A stretch of 21,476 bases of DNA from a virus. The translations under genes were made by a program, and so were the position numbers. The DNA is taken from the IMG/VR virus record IMGVR_UViG_3300010354_010489, positions 1 through 21,476 of that record; one strand, written 5' to 3'. Shown here piece after piece: positions 1-8,074 of the stretch (positions within the stretch are counted from its first letter, which is position 1; each line of letters opens with the position of its first letter). Under the pieces are notes generated by a model that was not told the origin of the DNA, searched no databases, and saw only the letters and a program-made list of their open reading frames with translations.

Positions 1-2
1 AG

Positions 3-317
3 AAGGCCGATTGGCCTCACCGCTACAAAGTCGTGTTTCAGCAGTGGATGGACATCGCCCGCGCCGCCCTAGCTGAACCAGATGGACCGGCTGTGTCCGA
101 CGACAGGGAGCCGGCCTCTGTCATTCCCCAGCTTACTCAGCAACTCCACCGTCGAGCAACAATTCTTCTGATCCGAAAGGTGATTGATCAAGCCCTCCGC
201 GACACTGCATCAGTTCAATGGCGGGTGGCTGATACCGGAGAGCAACTTGTAAGAGCCACTGATCTGTTGGCGTGGGCAGAGCACATGGAAAAACAAATGG
301 AGCAACTCGATGACTGA
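3..317 (+). CDS. hypothetical protein, 5' end outside the window
   Basis: I do not recognise this gene. The reading frame is open to the left edge; a GTG at 33 could start a 94-residue protein, but the in-frame codons before it (reading ADWPHRYKVV) look like coding sequence, so the true start is probably upstream. The product is small, charged and probably helical, with no signal peptide or membrane segment. It overlaps the next gene by 8 bp, which suggests translational coupling in one operon that leads into the terminase genes. Small genes of this kind are common just before terS in phages, but no function can be assigned. Confidence 0.55.
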   Translation, partial: KADWPHRYKVVFQQWMDIARAALAEPDGPAVSDDREPASVIPQLTQQLHRRATILLIRKVIDQALRDTASVQWRVADTGEQLVRATDLLAWAEHMEKQMEQLDD

Positions 318-543
318 CCTCTCCCCCGCCGCCCGCGCAGTGCTGAAAGCAGCCTGCATCCACCACGGTTTATTCAATGAAGAAATCATTCAGCGTCGTC
401 GCATGATCGCCGCCGCCCTGCGTGCTGCTGCAGAGAAGATCGAGGATCTCTACTGCGACAGCAATGTGGACGACAGCGACGGGGTGGTTTTCGCCATGCG
501 CCAGCTGGTGCTCATCGCCGACGAGCTGGAGCAACAGTCATGA
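310..543 (+). CDS. hypothetical small helical protein
   Basis: This 77-residue protein starts at an ATG that overlaps the end of the preceding gene and ends in TGA at 541-543. It is predicted mostly helical, with an Ala/Arg-rich middle (RRRMIAAALRAAAEKIEDL) and an acidic C-terminal part, and has no signal peptide or membrane span. The family is not recognised. Overlapping upstream gene, codon use typical of the window and position before terS support a real gene of the same transcript. Another open frame at 422-634 is a shadow of it. Confidence 0.6.
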   Translation: MTDLSPAARAVLKAACIHHGLFNEEIIQRRRMIAAALRAAAEKIEDLYCDSNVDDSDGVVFAMRQLVLIADELEQQS

Positions 544-551
544 CCTCCCAA

Positions 552-582
552 GTATTGGCTCGCTCTGCAAAACAGCCAATAC
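552..582. repeat. perfect 9-bp inverted repeat upstream of terS
   Basis: GTATTGGCT (552-560) and AGCCAATAC (574-582) are exact reverse complements separated by 13 nt. No T-run follows, so it does not look like an intrinsic terminator. It sits in the 107-bp gap between the small upstream gene and the terminase small subunit. An operator, or a recognition site for the small terminase (pac/cos region), are the two obvious possibilities; neither can be shown from sequence alone. Confidence 0.5.
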
Positions 583-650
583 AACCGGACTGTCCGTCTA
601 CCTGACAGGAAAAACCCAGCTAATATCAGACTGAACCACATATACGTACC

Positions 651-1166
651 GTGCCGCAGCGTTACCACGTTGATCCACGCGACGGCCTCACAGCAAGACA
701 ACGTTTAGCCGTCGATCTCCTCGCTAAAGGTCACACGATTCGCCACGTTGCCCGCGAGCTTGGCGTAACAGAGCGCACAATCACTCGCTATCGCTCGATG
801 CCGACCGTGATGAAAGCGGTCTACCGAGTACAGCAGGAATTCCTCCAGAGCACTGACGCTCGCGGCGTCTCTCATGCCCCCGAGGCCGTGGAGACCCTCA
901 AAGCCATCGTCTCCAACCCCGACGCCCGCGATTCCGACCGCATTGCAGCTTCCCGAGCTCTGTTGAACGGGGCCCAGGCGTATGCCGAGCGTCGGATCCT
1001 GGAGCGTCAGATCCGCGATCTGGAGAACCTCCTGCGCACAATGACGGACGTCGCGCTGCCCAACCGTTCCGACTACGAGCACGATGACGATGACGAGCCC
1101 CTGGACTTCGAGGGTCTCGATCCCTTGCTCCCCTCGGCCGCCGTCACGCCTGAGTGGCAGGACTGA
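651..1166 (+). CDS. terS: terminase small subunit
   Basis: The 171-residue protein carries an N-terminal helix-turn-helix (about residues 13-50; HVARELGVTERTITRYRSMP), a helical middle, a short coiled-coil-like stretch (about 112-132, ERRILERQIRDLENLL) and an acidic tail. That order of DNA-binding domain then oligomerisation helices is typical of small terminases, which recognise the packaging site and hand DNA to the large subunit. Its stop codon overlaps the ATG of the large terminase gene (TGATG at 1164-1168), the expected coupling. The start is GTG, with no clear Shine-Dalgarno sequence. The identification rests on HTH content plus position; size fits the family. Confidence 0.82.
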   Translation: MPQRYHVDPRDGLTARQRLAVDLLAKGHTIRHVARELGVTERTITRYRSMPTVMKAVYRVQQEFLQSTDARGVSHAPEAVETLKAIVSNPDARDSDRIAASRALLNGAQAYAERRILERQIRDLENLLRTMTDVALPNRSDYEHDDDDEPLDFEGLDPLLPSAAVTPEWQD

Positions 1167-2671
1167 TGGCATCCCTCTCCAGCCTTCAACGCCGCGCTGA
1201 TCGCCTCAAGCTCCTGATCGAGGAGCACCAGGCCCGCCAGCGCACCTACACGAGCAGGACCAACCAGACGAGGCTCTCCGGTGCCGAGGATTGGCCGTCA
1301 TTCGCACGACGCACCTACATCCGCACCTCCGGCACGATCCAGCCCTTCGACCCCTACCAGTACGAGATCGACCTCGTGCAGCGGATCCACGAGTCGAAGA
1401 ACACGATCGTCCTCAAGTCCCGCCAGATGGGCGCCTCCGAGACCGTGGCGTCCTACCTGGCGTGCCGTGCGGCCACCGAGCCGGGCTTTGCGGCGATCAT
1501 CATCTCCAAGACCCAGAACGACTCCAGCGACCTGGGCCGGCGTGTCCGTTACATGCTCAACAGCATCACGGGGGCGAACTTCAAGTACATGAGCGACTCC
1601 AACACCACGGTGTCGATCCAGGGTGGAGGAACGCTGTACTTCCTTCCCGGTTCCCCGAGGGCGGCGCGAGGCATCCCATCGGGCTCAGTTCTGTGGATCG
1701 ACGAAGCAGCGTTCGTTGCCGGCGCAGAAGAGATCTACCGAGCAGCAACGCCAGCACTCTCGATGCTGGGCGACAAGGCAAAGGTGATCATCACATCCAC
1801 TCCAGATACCTCAGTGGACTGGTTTGGCAGTCTTTGGCATCACGGAACGCCAATCGATTGGTATGAAAAGGTAAGGAAAGCTCAGAGTGAACCTGCAAAA
1901 GGTGTGCAGTACATCACAGAGCTGAACGCAGAACTAGCAGAGATCGACGATGACTGGTCACGCATTGCAGTCCACTGGTCTCAGCATCCTCTTTACGGTC
2001 AGGATCCCAACTGGGCGGAAAAAACCAGGGAGAAGCGCCGTCTCACCCGAGCGGCGTGGAACTCCGAGTTCGAGCTGGCCTTTGGGTCGACCGATACCCA
2101 GGTCTATCCCAACGAGCTGATCCGCCGGGCAGCCCGTGGGCACTGGCGTGAGTGCGGTTCTGTGGGCCGGACCTACGTGATTGGGGTGGACCCAAACGGT
2201 GGAGGCCGGGACTACTTCACGGCAATCGTGCTGGACATCACCGAGCGTCCCATCGAGGTCGTTGGGATGTACCGGGAAAACGGCAGGTCAACCGACTACA
2301 GCCTGAAGCACGTCCGCGACCTGATCGAGGACTATATGCCCGAGCGCGTGGTTGTGGAGAAGCAGGCCATGGGCAGCGTGATCGCTGAGGCGCTGGCTAC
2401 CGTGCTCCCGCAGTACGCGATCGAGACGTTCAATACCACGAGGCCGTCAAAGATCACCGCAACGGATCGTGTGCTGTTCTTCATGGAGCACGACGAGTTG
2501 ATTTTCCCGGATGGCGTGATCGCCGAGGAGCTAAGAGCGTTCCAACAACAGGAAACAGGTAATAGAGAAGCTGCACCAGGATTCCACGACGATACAGTCA
2601 TGGCCCTCGCTATTGCATGTAGCGTCGTCCCCGAAACACCTAACACCGCTGGTTTCTTCGCTCACATCTAA
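1166..2671 (+). CDS. terL: terminase large subunit (packaging ATPase/nuclease)
   Basis: This is the motor that pumps DNA into the prohead and cuts it. Numbered from ATG 1166 (501 residues), the ATPase has a Walker A-like loop IVLKSRQMGASET (about 81-93) and a Walker B WIDEA (177-181), followed by the STP motif region VIITSTPDTS (207-216). The RNase H-like nuclease has IGVDPNGGG with Asp at 342, a VVVEKQ motif with Glu at 398, and FHDDTVMA with Asp at 475-476, the usual three acidic positions. A GTG at 1154 in frame would add four residues, but ATG 1166 overlaps the terS stop and is preferred. Base composition changes inside the gene: about 1690-2030 and 2530-2660 are richer in A and T at third positions than the rest. 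Confidence 0.95.
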   Translation: MASLSSLQRRADRLKLLIEEHQARQRTYTSRTNQTRLSGAEDWPSFARRTYIRTSGTIQPFDPYQYEIDLVQRIHESKNTIVLKSRQMGASETVASYLACRAATEPGFAAIIISKTQNDSSDLGRRVRYMLNSITGANFKYMSDSNTTVSIQGGGTLYFLPGSPRAARGIPSGSVLWIDEAAFVAGAEEIYRAATPALSMLGDKAKVIITSTPDTSVDWFGSLWHHGTPIDWYEKVRKAQSEPAKGVQYITELNAELAEIDDDWSRIAVHWSQHPLYGQDPNWAEKTREKRRLTRAAWNSEFELAFGSTDTQVYPNELIRRAARGHWRECGSVGRTYVIGVDPNGGGRDYFTAIVLDITERPIEVVGMYRENGRSTDYSLKHVRDLIEDYMPERVVVEKQAMGSVIAEALATVLPQYAIETFNTTRPSKITATDRVLFFMEHDELIFPDGVIAEELRAFQQQETGNREAAPGFHDDTVMALAIACSVVPETPNTAGFFAHI

Positions 2672-2982
2672 TGTCAGTCAGTTACTACCGCAAAAAGCTC
2701 TCCGATAAGGACTACTACCTGTCCCAGGCCAGGCGCCCCCTGCCCAAGAACAAGTACAGCCCTTACCGAGGCGTGTCCAAGGGCACTGCCACCCACCCGT
2801 ATCGGGTGTGCGTCTCCTACAAGGGGCAGCGCCACATGGTGGGCCTGTTCGAGGACGAGCTAGAGGCCGCCAAGGCGTACAACGAGGCCGCCCTGCGAAT
2901 CATCGGTGACTACGCGCTGGTGAATGACATCCCCAACCAGTCGAGCAGCCTCTCCTCCCTCGACGCCTCCCAGAAGTCCTGA
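2671..2982 (+). CDS. stand-alone AP2 DNA-binding domain protein
   Basis: The 103-residue product is essentially one AP2/ERF-type DNA-binding domain (about residues 29-86), with the YRGV signature (SPYRGVSKG), central [17 protein letters not shown] and helix [17 protein letters not shown], preceded by a basic N-terminus. In phages and cyanobacteria this domain is usually fused to an HNH homing nuclease; here it has no nuclease of its own. The ATG overlaps the terL stop (TAATG at 2669-2673), and the 3' end overlaps by 73 bp an HNH gene on the other strand. It may be the remnant of a homing nuclease, or a DNA-binding regulator co-expressed with the terminase. Confidence 0.85.
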   Translation: MSVSYYRKKLSDKDYYLSQARRPLPKNKYSPYRGVSKGTATHPYRVCVSYKGQRHMVGLFEDELEAAKAYNEAALRIIGDYALVNDIPNQSSSLSSLDASQKS

Positions 2983-3236
2983 GCCCTGAACCAGGACATC
3001 CATTCAGCCGAGCCCTTGGCCCGGTTGCACCCCGCGCACGCTGCTACGAGGTTGTGCTGCACCGAGGAACCTCCTCGACGCTTTGCTTTGACGTGGTCCA
3101 GGGTTCCTGCCGGACTCCCGCAGTACGCGCAGGCGCATCCCCAGGAATCCAAGATCCCTTGGCGAAAGCGCAGCTTCGCGCACCGTTTGGAGCAGAGGTA
3201 GGAGCCATCAATGTGATGGTCCAGCATCGCTGCCAT
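2910..3236 (-). CDS. HNH endonuclease
   Basis: A 108-residue minus-strand protein with a zinc-binding HNH fold: CAYC (Cys36, Cys39), TLDHV (Asp47-His48, catalytic), QHNL (Asn62) and CAGCN (Cys67, Cys70, Asn71); an extra Cys pair lies at 15 and 19. HNH nucleases are often encoded beside terL and can help the terminase cut cos ends, but those are normally co-oriented. This gene runs against the late operon and overlaps the AP2 gene tail to tail, which fits a mobile homing endonuclease equally well. ATG start; no clear ribosome-binding site. Confidence 0.85.
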   Translation of the reverse strand: MAAMLDHHIDGSYLCSKRCAKLRFRQGILDSWGCACAYCGSPAGTLDHVKAKRRGGSSVQHNLVAACAGCNRAKGSAEWMSWFRAQDFWEASREERLLDWLGMSFTSA

Positions 3237-3437
3237 GGCCGCTGTACCAGCCTAGGAAGGCCCCCCGAGCCCGCAATAAGCGGAAAGCGCGTCAATTAAC
3301 GCTCAAAGCCTGTCGCCAACAAATAAATGTACGTACGTGCGCTCGCAATACCTGTCTGACTACTCACAACCTTTTTGTATACCCATACCTCCAGTCAAAA
3401 CCCATAAACTTCGTGTATCTCCTCCGTACGCGGAGCC
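3237..3437. other. intergenic gap before the portal gene
   Basis: About 200 bp with no open frame I would defend. It holds short self-complementary stretches such as GTACGTAC (near 3329-3336) and a GTAT/ATAC pair at 3377-3388, and becomes A/T-rich near 3370-3415, as a promoter would. I could not find a convincing -35/-10 pair. Because the minus-strand HNH gene cuts the operon here, the portal operon may need its own promoter in this gap. Confidence 0.3.
3422..3435 (+). promoter_or_regulatory. hairpin with TACG loop just before the portal start
   Basis: CTCCG (3422-3426), loop TACG, CGGAG (3431-3435) forms a compact 5-bp stem ending two bases before the GTG start at 3438. The 3' arm contains the only GGAG-like sequence near the start, although its spacing is too short for a good ribosome-binding site. 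The mRNA hairpin could damp portal translation, but a chance fold cannot be excluded. Confidence 0.3.
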
Positions 3438-5249
3438 GTGAATCAATCCATATCCGACTCCACCCGCCAGGACGGTGCCCTGGTCAATGTCCTCACGGGC
3501 ATGGGCACTCCCACCAAGGACAAGAGCATCGCCACCTCGGTAGCGGGCAAGACGTTGCTCACCGAGCACGAGCTGGAAGCCCTGTACATCCACGGTGTAC
3601 CCCGTCGGTACGTCGATGCCATCTCCGACGAGATCCTGCGCCACCGCACCACCATCAAGCTCGGGGGTGAGGAGCAGGACAACGAGGTCATCAGCCAGGT
3701 CGAGGAGTACCTCAAGGGCACCCGCTTCCACCAGGCGCTCTCCGAGGTCGTCAAACTCCAGCGCCTCTACGGGGGTGCGGGCCTGGTCCTGCTGATCGAC
3801 GACGGCCTTCCCCCCGAGGAGCCGGTGAACGTCCAGCGGATCCGTGCTGTACGGGACTACATCCCCCTCTCACGGCACGAGCTGATCCCCGAGGACTTCA
3901 CGATCACGGACTACAGCAAGCCTCAGTACTACCGGATCACCACCTCCCAGAAGCTCGCCCCGGACCAGCAGGGGAGCTATGTGAACATGCGCATCCATGC
4001 GTCCCGCGTGGCGCGCTTCGACGGTCTGTACCTGCCCTGGAACGTCCGCTCCCGCAACACCGGCTGGGGCATGTCTGTCCTCCAGCTGATCTGGGAGGCG
4101 TACAAGCGCTACGAGTCCACCCTCAGCGGGTTGGAGTCGATGACCAGCGACGCGGACCTGTTCGTCCACAAGATCCCTGGTCTCTTCCAGCGCATCGCTG
4201 CTGGCAACGAGAGCGACCTGCGCAAGCGCCTGGAAGCCAACAACCTCTCCCGCAGCGTCTACGGGGGCATGGTGGTGGACGTGGAGGAAGACCTCCAGTT
4301 CCTCAACCGAGCTCTCAGCAACATCGCCACGGCGACCGAGCCCTTCGTCAAGGATCTCCAGGCAGCCACCGGCTGGCCCGCCTCGATCCTGATGGGGGAC
4401 TCCCCCGGTGGCCTGGGCAAGGAAGGCCGCTTCGAGGAGCGCGTCTGGGCCTCCCTGGTGGAGCAGTGGCAGGAGCTCTACTGCCGGGGACCGATCACCG
4501 AGGTCTTCGAGTACGTGCTCCTGTCACGAGAAGGCCCCACCCGAGGCAAGCCCCCCGAAAGCTGGAGCGTCCACTTCCCGAGTGTCTTCACCGAGACCGA
4601 TGAGGAACGTGCCGCCCTGCGTCTGCAGATGGCTCAGGTGGACGCCCAGTACGTCAACCTCGGTGTCCTCAACGCCCTGGAGGTGCGCGAGAGCCGCTTC
4701 GGTGGAACGGAATACAGCATCGAGACGAACCTGGATGAGGCTGTCACCCAGCAGATGGTCACCCAGGCCGACGCCCAGTTCCAGACCCAGATGATGTCGA
4801 TGGAGGCCCAGGCCCAGGCGATGCTGAACCCACCGGAGGCTCAGCCCCCCGAGAACGGTGGAGATCCGGCTGCCCAGCCCGATCAACAGGCCAAGACCGA
4901 CGTCTTCGACCACTACGACGCCCAGGGCCTGCGCATCCGGGTCACCCACACCCATGGGGACGTGCGGGTGGGCTATCTGGTCGGTCCTGACGGACAGCGC
5001 ACCGATTCCAGCGCAAACGCCCCGCTGATGGTGTTCGGTCCCCATCGGACACGGGCACACAAGCTGTACCGAGCTCGGTTTGACGCAGGTGAGGAGCTGA
5101 TCGCAGGTCCGTATGTCACCGGCTTCGCATCGATGCGTGCAGCCAAAAGAAGTCTGGTCGCTCTCTTCCCTAGACAGAATGTGGCAGGGCTCATCCCTGT
5201 CCCCGAGGGCGAGCTGGAATCACTCCGTGCCGGTTGGGAGCAGTACTGA
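3438..5249 (+). CDS. portal protein (DUF1073 family) with C-terminal extension
   Basis: This 603-residue protein forms the ring through which DNA enters and leaves the head. Residues about 40-440 match the DUF1073 portal type: an N-terminal alpha/beta part with YGGAGLVLLIDD (111-122), then WGMSVLQLIWEAYKRYE (210-226) and the family signature ASILMGDSPGGLGKEG (315-330), then a helical region rich in Gln and Met (438-462). A Pro/Gly-rich linker (464-486) joins an extra domain of about 115 residues (488-603), absent from a minimal portal and not confidently identified; its tail (GFASMRAAKRSLVALFP) faintly recalls pyrophosphatase-like domains of other phage head proteins. Start is GTG; the stop overlaps the next ATG by one base. 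Confidence 0.88.
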   Translation: MNQSISDSTRQDGALVNVLTGMGTPTKDKSIATSVAGKTLLTEHELEALYIHGVPRRYVDAISDEILRHRTTIKLGGEEQDNEVISQVEEYLKGTRFHQALSEVVKLQRLYGGAGLVLLIDDGLPPEEPVNVQRIRAVRDYIPLSRHELIPEDFTITDYSKPQYYRITTSQKLAPDQQGSYVNMRIHASRVARFDGLYLPWNVRSRNTGWGMSVLQLIWEAYKRYESTLSGLESMTSDADLFVHKIPGLFQRIAAGNESDLRKRLEANNLSRSVYGGMVVDVEEDLQFLNRALSNIATATEPFVKDLQAATGWPASILMGDSPGGLGKEGRFEERVWASLVEQWQELYCRGPITEVFEYVLLSREGPTRGKPPESWSVHFPSVFTETDEERAALRLQMAQVDAQYVNLGVLNALEVRESRFGGTEYSIETNLDEAVTQQMVTQADAQFQTQMMSMEAQAQAMLNPPEAQPPENGGDPAAQPDQQAKTDVFDHYDAQGLRIRVTHTHGDVRVGYLVGPDGQRTDSSANAPLMVFGPHRTRAHKLYRARFDAGEELIAGPYVTGFASMRAAKRSLVALFPRQNVAGLIPVPEGELESLRAGWEQY

Positions 5250-8074
5250 TGAGCACCGAACGCAACCTCACACCCGAAGGCTTCCGCACAGCTGCGTACC
5301 TGGAAGCCCGAGCACGGATGGATGCAGGTAAGACCCGCAGAAACGTGCAATGCACACCGCCCAATAAGCGGTGCGGAAATAGATGTATACCTCCTAATTG
5401 GGACTGTCGGTTGAAAGGCGAGGGACCAGACCCTCATCTACGCGCTGTGAAGACAGATCCACTTGGGGGTCTTGCCAATATCCAAAGGGGTACAGGTCGT
5501 ATCATCCGTGGTATCGCCAAGGGAAGTTTTTCTGATGTAGAAGGAGGAAAGAGATCGGTTATTCGAGGAGCCGTCAAGATTGCACCAGGGGACTTAAATC
5601 AAAAGAAAGAACTACAGAAAAAGCTAGAAGACCGTACACGCAGTATTGGCATCGGCCTTGCTGTCATCACAGGTGGGCTGGGTATTCATGCCCTACTAAT
5701 GAAGACGGATACGTTTGGGTACAGGGATGGTTTAGGTGCGGATATTAACCATGCGACGCGTATGGGCGTCAACAAGATTTTGGACGCTACTCCAATTATC
5801 GGTGCCAACCGCGCTCGCACCCGAGCTCGTGTGGCATCAGGTCTGGCATCACAACTGGAAAGACAACACAATCCGGTGTCGGCTGCTTTAACAAATCAGC
5901 TGGCACGGACCCCTGTACATACAGGCGAGACGGAAAGCCGGACATTACTCGTCACCAGACTCCAGAAAGTTGACGAAGCCCATAGTGGTGCGTCTGCTGA
6001 CTTCTATGCGTGGGACAAAGCACATCAGAAAACGTTCTGGTCAACAACCAAAAAGGAGACTGGTGTTGGCCTGGATAAGGAGGAACGCGCTAGCGTTTTC
6101 GCCCGCCCAGCAACGGAGGAATTTCTAGCACGTCAATTCAAGCTTCAAGGAGACGATGTCCTCACAACAAAATCAATAAAAGATGCAATCGAGCGTCAGA
6201 TGGATAGCCATAAGTCTGATTTGCTTGATCTAGCGCGTCAACAGGGTTTCGCTGTAAAAAATGTCATTGGAGGCGGGCGCGTTATCGAGGCAAAGCAGCA
6301 GCGTGCCTTCATTCAGGGGCTGGTCAAGAAGACCCTGCCTCCTGGAACCGCTTCGGAAACCGTACGCAGTCAGCTCACTAAGCACATTGAAGATACGTTG
6401 AAATACAGCTCGAAAACACGCACTGACAATCTGTACAGAGATACATTCAAGGGATTTAATGACTTCTACACCAGTCAGGCATCTATAACAAATAGAGCGC
6501 TAAATTCCCCCAAGATGACCCCCGAGCTACGTAGAGCGGGGGCTGAGCAGACCATTTTGGATGGAAGGCAGGCTCGTGCTCAGTACGTTATTGGACGTAC
6601 GCAACCAGGAAAGCAGATCAAGGGAAGCGCGCACGCAGAAGTAGCTCTACGGGATTACCACGCCCGTGTCGTCCGTAAGACCCCGCGCAACATGTTCACG
6701 ATTACAGATCGTCTGGCGATAGCCGCTGCCTCCGAGATCGAAGGACGAACTGTCAACAAGAAGGAAGCATTCCAAATCCTGGAGCGTGAAGGCTTTACAG
6801 GCATCGTCTCATCCAACCCGCCCTCTCGAACCCGAGAACGGCCTCAAACTGAAGGAGAGGCTGTTTATGAACTCATGCGTCAGAACCCCGGAATGGGCCT
6901 GGCGGCAGCTCGTCGTGAAATTAAGCGACGTCGCAAGGACTCTGATGACCTTCCATTAGAGGTAGTCCGTGCATCCACTTATCTTGTAGTACGCCAGGAT
7001 CTCCGAAATGGTAAACACCTGGGAAAGCCCTGCGGTGAGAGCCACATCCCTAAGACTCACGAGTGTACAAAAGGAGTAGGCACTTCTAATACATCAGATG
7101 AACGAAAGAAAAAAGCAGCGATAGCCGCAGCAGTTATTGGTGGCGCGGCCTTAGTTGCCATCGCTGGCGCCACTGCATATGACGTTAAGAACCTACAAGA
7201 TCCTAGTAAGTCTCCAATGCCTCCAAGTCCAAGCATCAAAGACTTGGCAAAACAGATGAAAAAAGAAGCGGGCACAAAAAGTGCCAGCGAGGCAATGGGA
7301 CACTACTACACTAAAAAGTCTGGTCTCAAGCCGGGTGACGTCGTGTATTTCCGCCACGAGAAAGACCCAGCCGCGCACTTTGGCATCTACCTAGGTGAAG
7401 GCAAGGACGGTGTTGTAAGAGCGGTAATCGCTAATACAAAAGACTCCCGCTTTAGCTGGGCTGATGTGAGCGAGATCGGTTCTACAAAGCCAGGTGGAAA
7501 GGCGGCACAGGCGCTGATGACTCCACTGATGAAGGCTCCTACTCCTCAATTTGCTGATAAAGCTACGAAGTATACAAATGAAGAGGTTGTCAGGCGCGCC
7601 ATTCGGATCGCTGGTACGGACTACAAGTTTTCACTTACACGGGACAACTGTGAGGCGCTAGCCAATGGCATCGCTTACGGCGTCCCCGAGTCCGAGCAGC
7701 TGAAACGATTCAAGGTCGCCACCAGAGCCGCTGTAGATGTCAGTATTGGCAGGAACCAAAGGCGCGAAGGTAAGCGGGCTATTTACGAGGGTCGTGCTCA
7801 AGGAAGAAACTACACAGCAAAAGAGTTTGTCTCCTTCCTTGAAGGTCAGCGCGAGTTCAGTTCTTACGCAGGTAAAGAGCTAGCTCAACAGTACGCGCAT
7901 TACTTCAAAGATTCCCGTGTCGACCAAGAGGAGGGTATGTCGTTCGGCCTAGTCACTCCAGAAGCATTGTGGGAGAAAGTTAAGTCATACAGTGCTCCTA
8001 TAAAAGCGCGCGCGATGGCTGACTATCTCCTCATTCAGCGGTCCCTTGCAGAATTAGCGAATGGACCTGATTGA
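5249..8074 (+). CDS. large virion-associated protein with Cys motifs and LRAT/NlpC-like domain
   Basis: ATG 5249 overlaps the portal stop and gives 941 residues; a TTG at 5234 is less likely. Visible parts: an N-terminal Cys cluster (Cys35, 42, 46, 53, containing CGNRCIPPNWDC); a hydrophobic stretch at about 131-151; a long charged helical middle; a second Cys motif CGESHIPKTHEC (595-606); a membrane-like Ala/Gly/Val segment at about 622-644; then a domain resembling circularly permuted NlpC/P60 (LRAT-like) enzymes, with GDVVYFRH (696-703), AHFGIYLGEG (His710) and DNCEALANGIAYG (Cys801). His before Cys is the LRAT order. Such enzymes cleave or transfer acyl groups or peptides. Position between portal and Mu F-like protein suggests an internal or ejected head protein, perhaps acting on the cell envelope. 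Base use is more A/T-rich than in neighbouring genes. Confidence 0.75.
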   Translation: MSTERNLTPEGFRTAAYLEARARMDAGKTRRNVQCTPPNKRCGNRCIPPNWDCRLKGEGPDPHLRAVKTDPLGGLANIQRGTGRIIRGIAKGSFSDVEGGKRSVIRGAVKIAPGDLNQKKELQKKLEDRTRSIGIGLAVITGGLGIHALLMKTDTFGYRDGLGADINHATRMGVNKILDATPIIGANRARTRARVASGLASQLERQHNPVSAALTNQLARTPVHTGETESRTLLVTRLQKVDEAHSGASADFYAWDKAHQKTFWSTTKKETGVGLDKEERASVFARPATEEFLARQFKLQGDDVLTTKSIKDAIERQMDSHKSDLLDLARQQGFAVKNVIGGGRVIEAKQQRAFIQGLVKKTLPPGTASETVRSQLTKHIEDTLKYSSKTRTDNLYRDTFKGFNDFYTSQASITNRALNSPKMTPELRRAGAEQTILDGRQARAQYVIGRTQPGKQIKGSAHAEVALRDYHARVVRKTPRNMFTITDRLAIAAASEIEGRTVNKKEAFQILEREGFTGIVSSNPPSRTRERPQTEGEAVYELMRQNPGMGLAAARREIKRRRKDSDDLPLEVVRASTYLVVRQDLRNGKHLGKPCGESHIPKTHECTKGVGTSNTSDERKKKAAIAAAVIGGAALVAIAGATAYDVKNLQDPSKSPMPPSPSIKDLAKQMKKEAGTKSASEAMGHYYTKKSGLKPGDVVYFRHEKDPAAHFGIYLGEGKDGVVRAVIANTKDSRFSWADVSEIGSTKPGGKAAQALMTPLMKAPTPQFADKATKYTNEEVVRRAIRIAGTDYKFSLTRDNCEALANGIAYGVPESEQLKRFKVATRAAVDVSIGRNQRREGKRAIYEGRAQGRNYTAKEFVSFLEGQREFSSYAGKELAQQYAHYFKDSRVDQEEGMSFGLVTPEALWEKVKSYSAPIKARAMADYLLIQRSLAELANGPD

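Noticed and set aside
6616-6670. HAE-containing stretch (GSAHAEVALRDYHARV) in the 941-residue protein as a possible deaminase site
   Set aside because: Cytidine deaminase-like folds need a Cys pair after HAE; no Cys follows until residue 595, so the zinc site cannot be completed.
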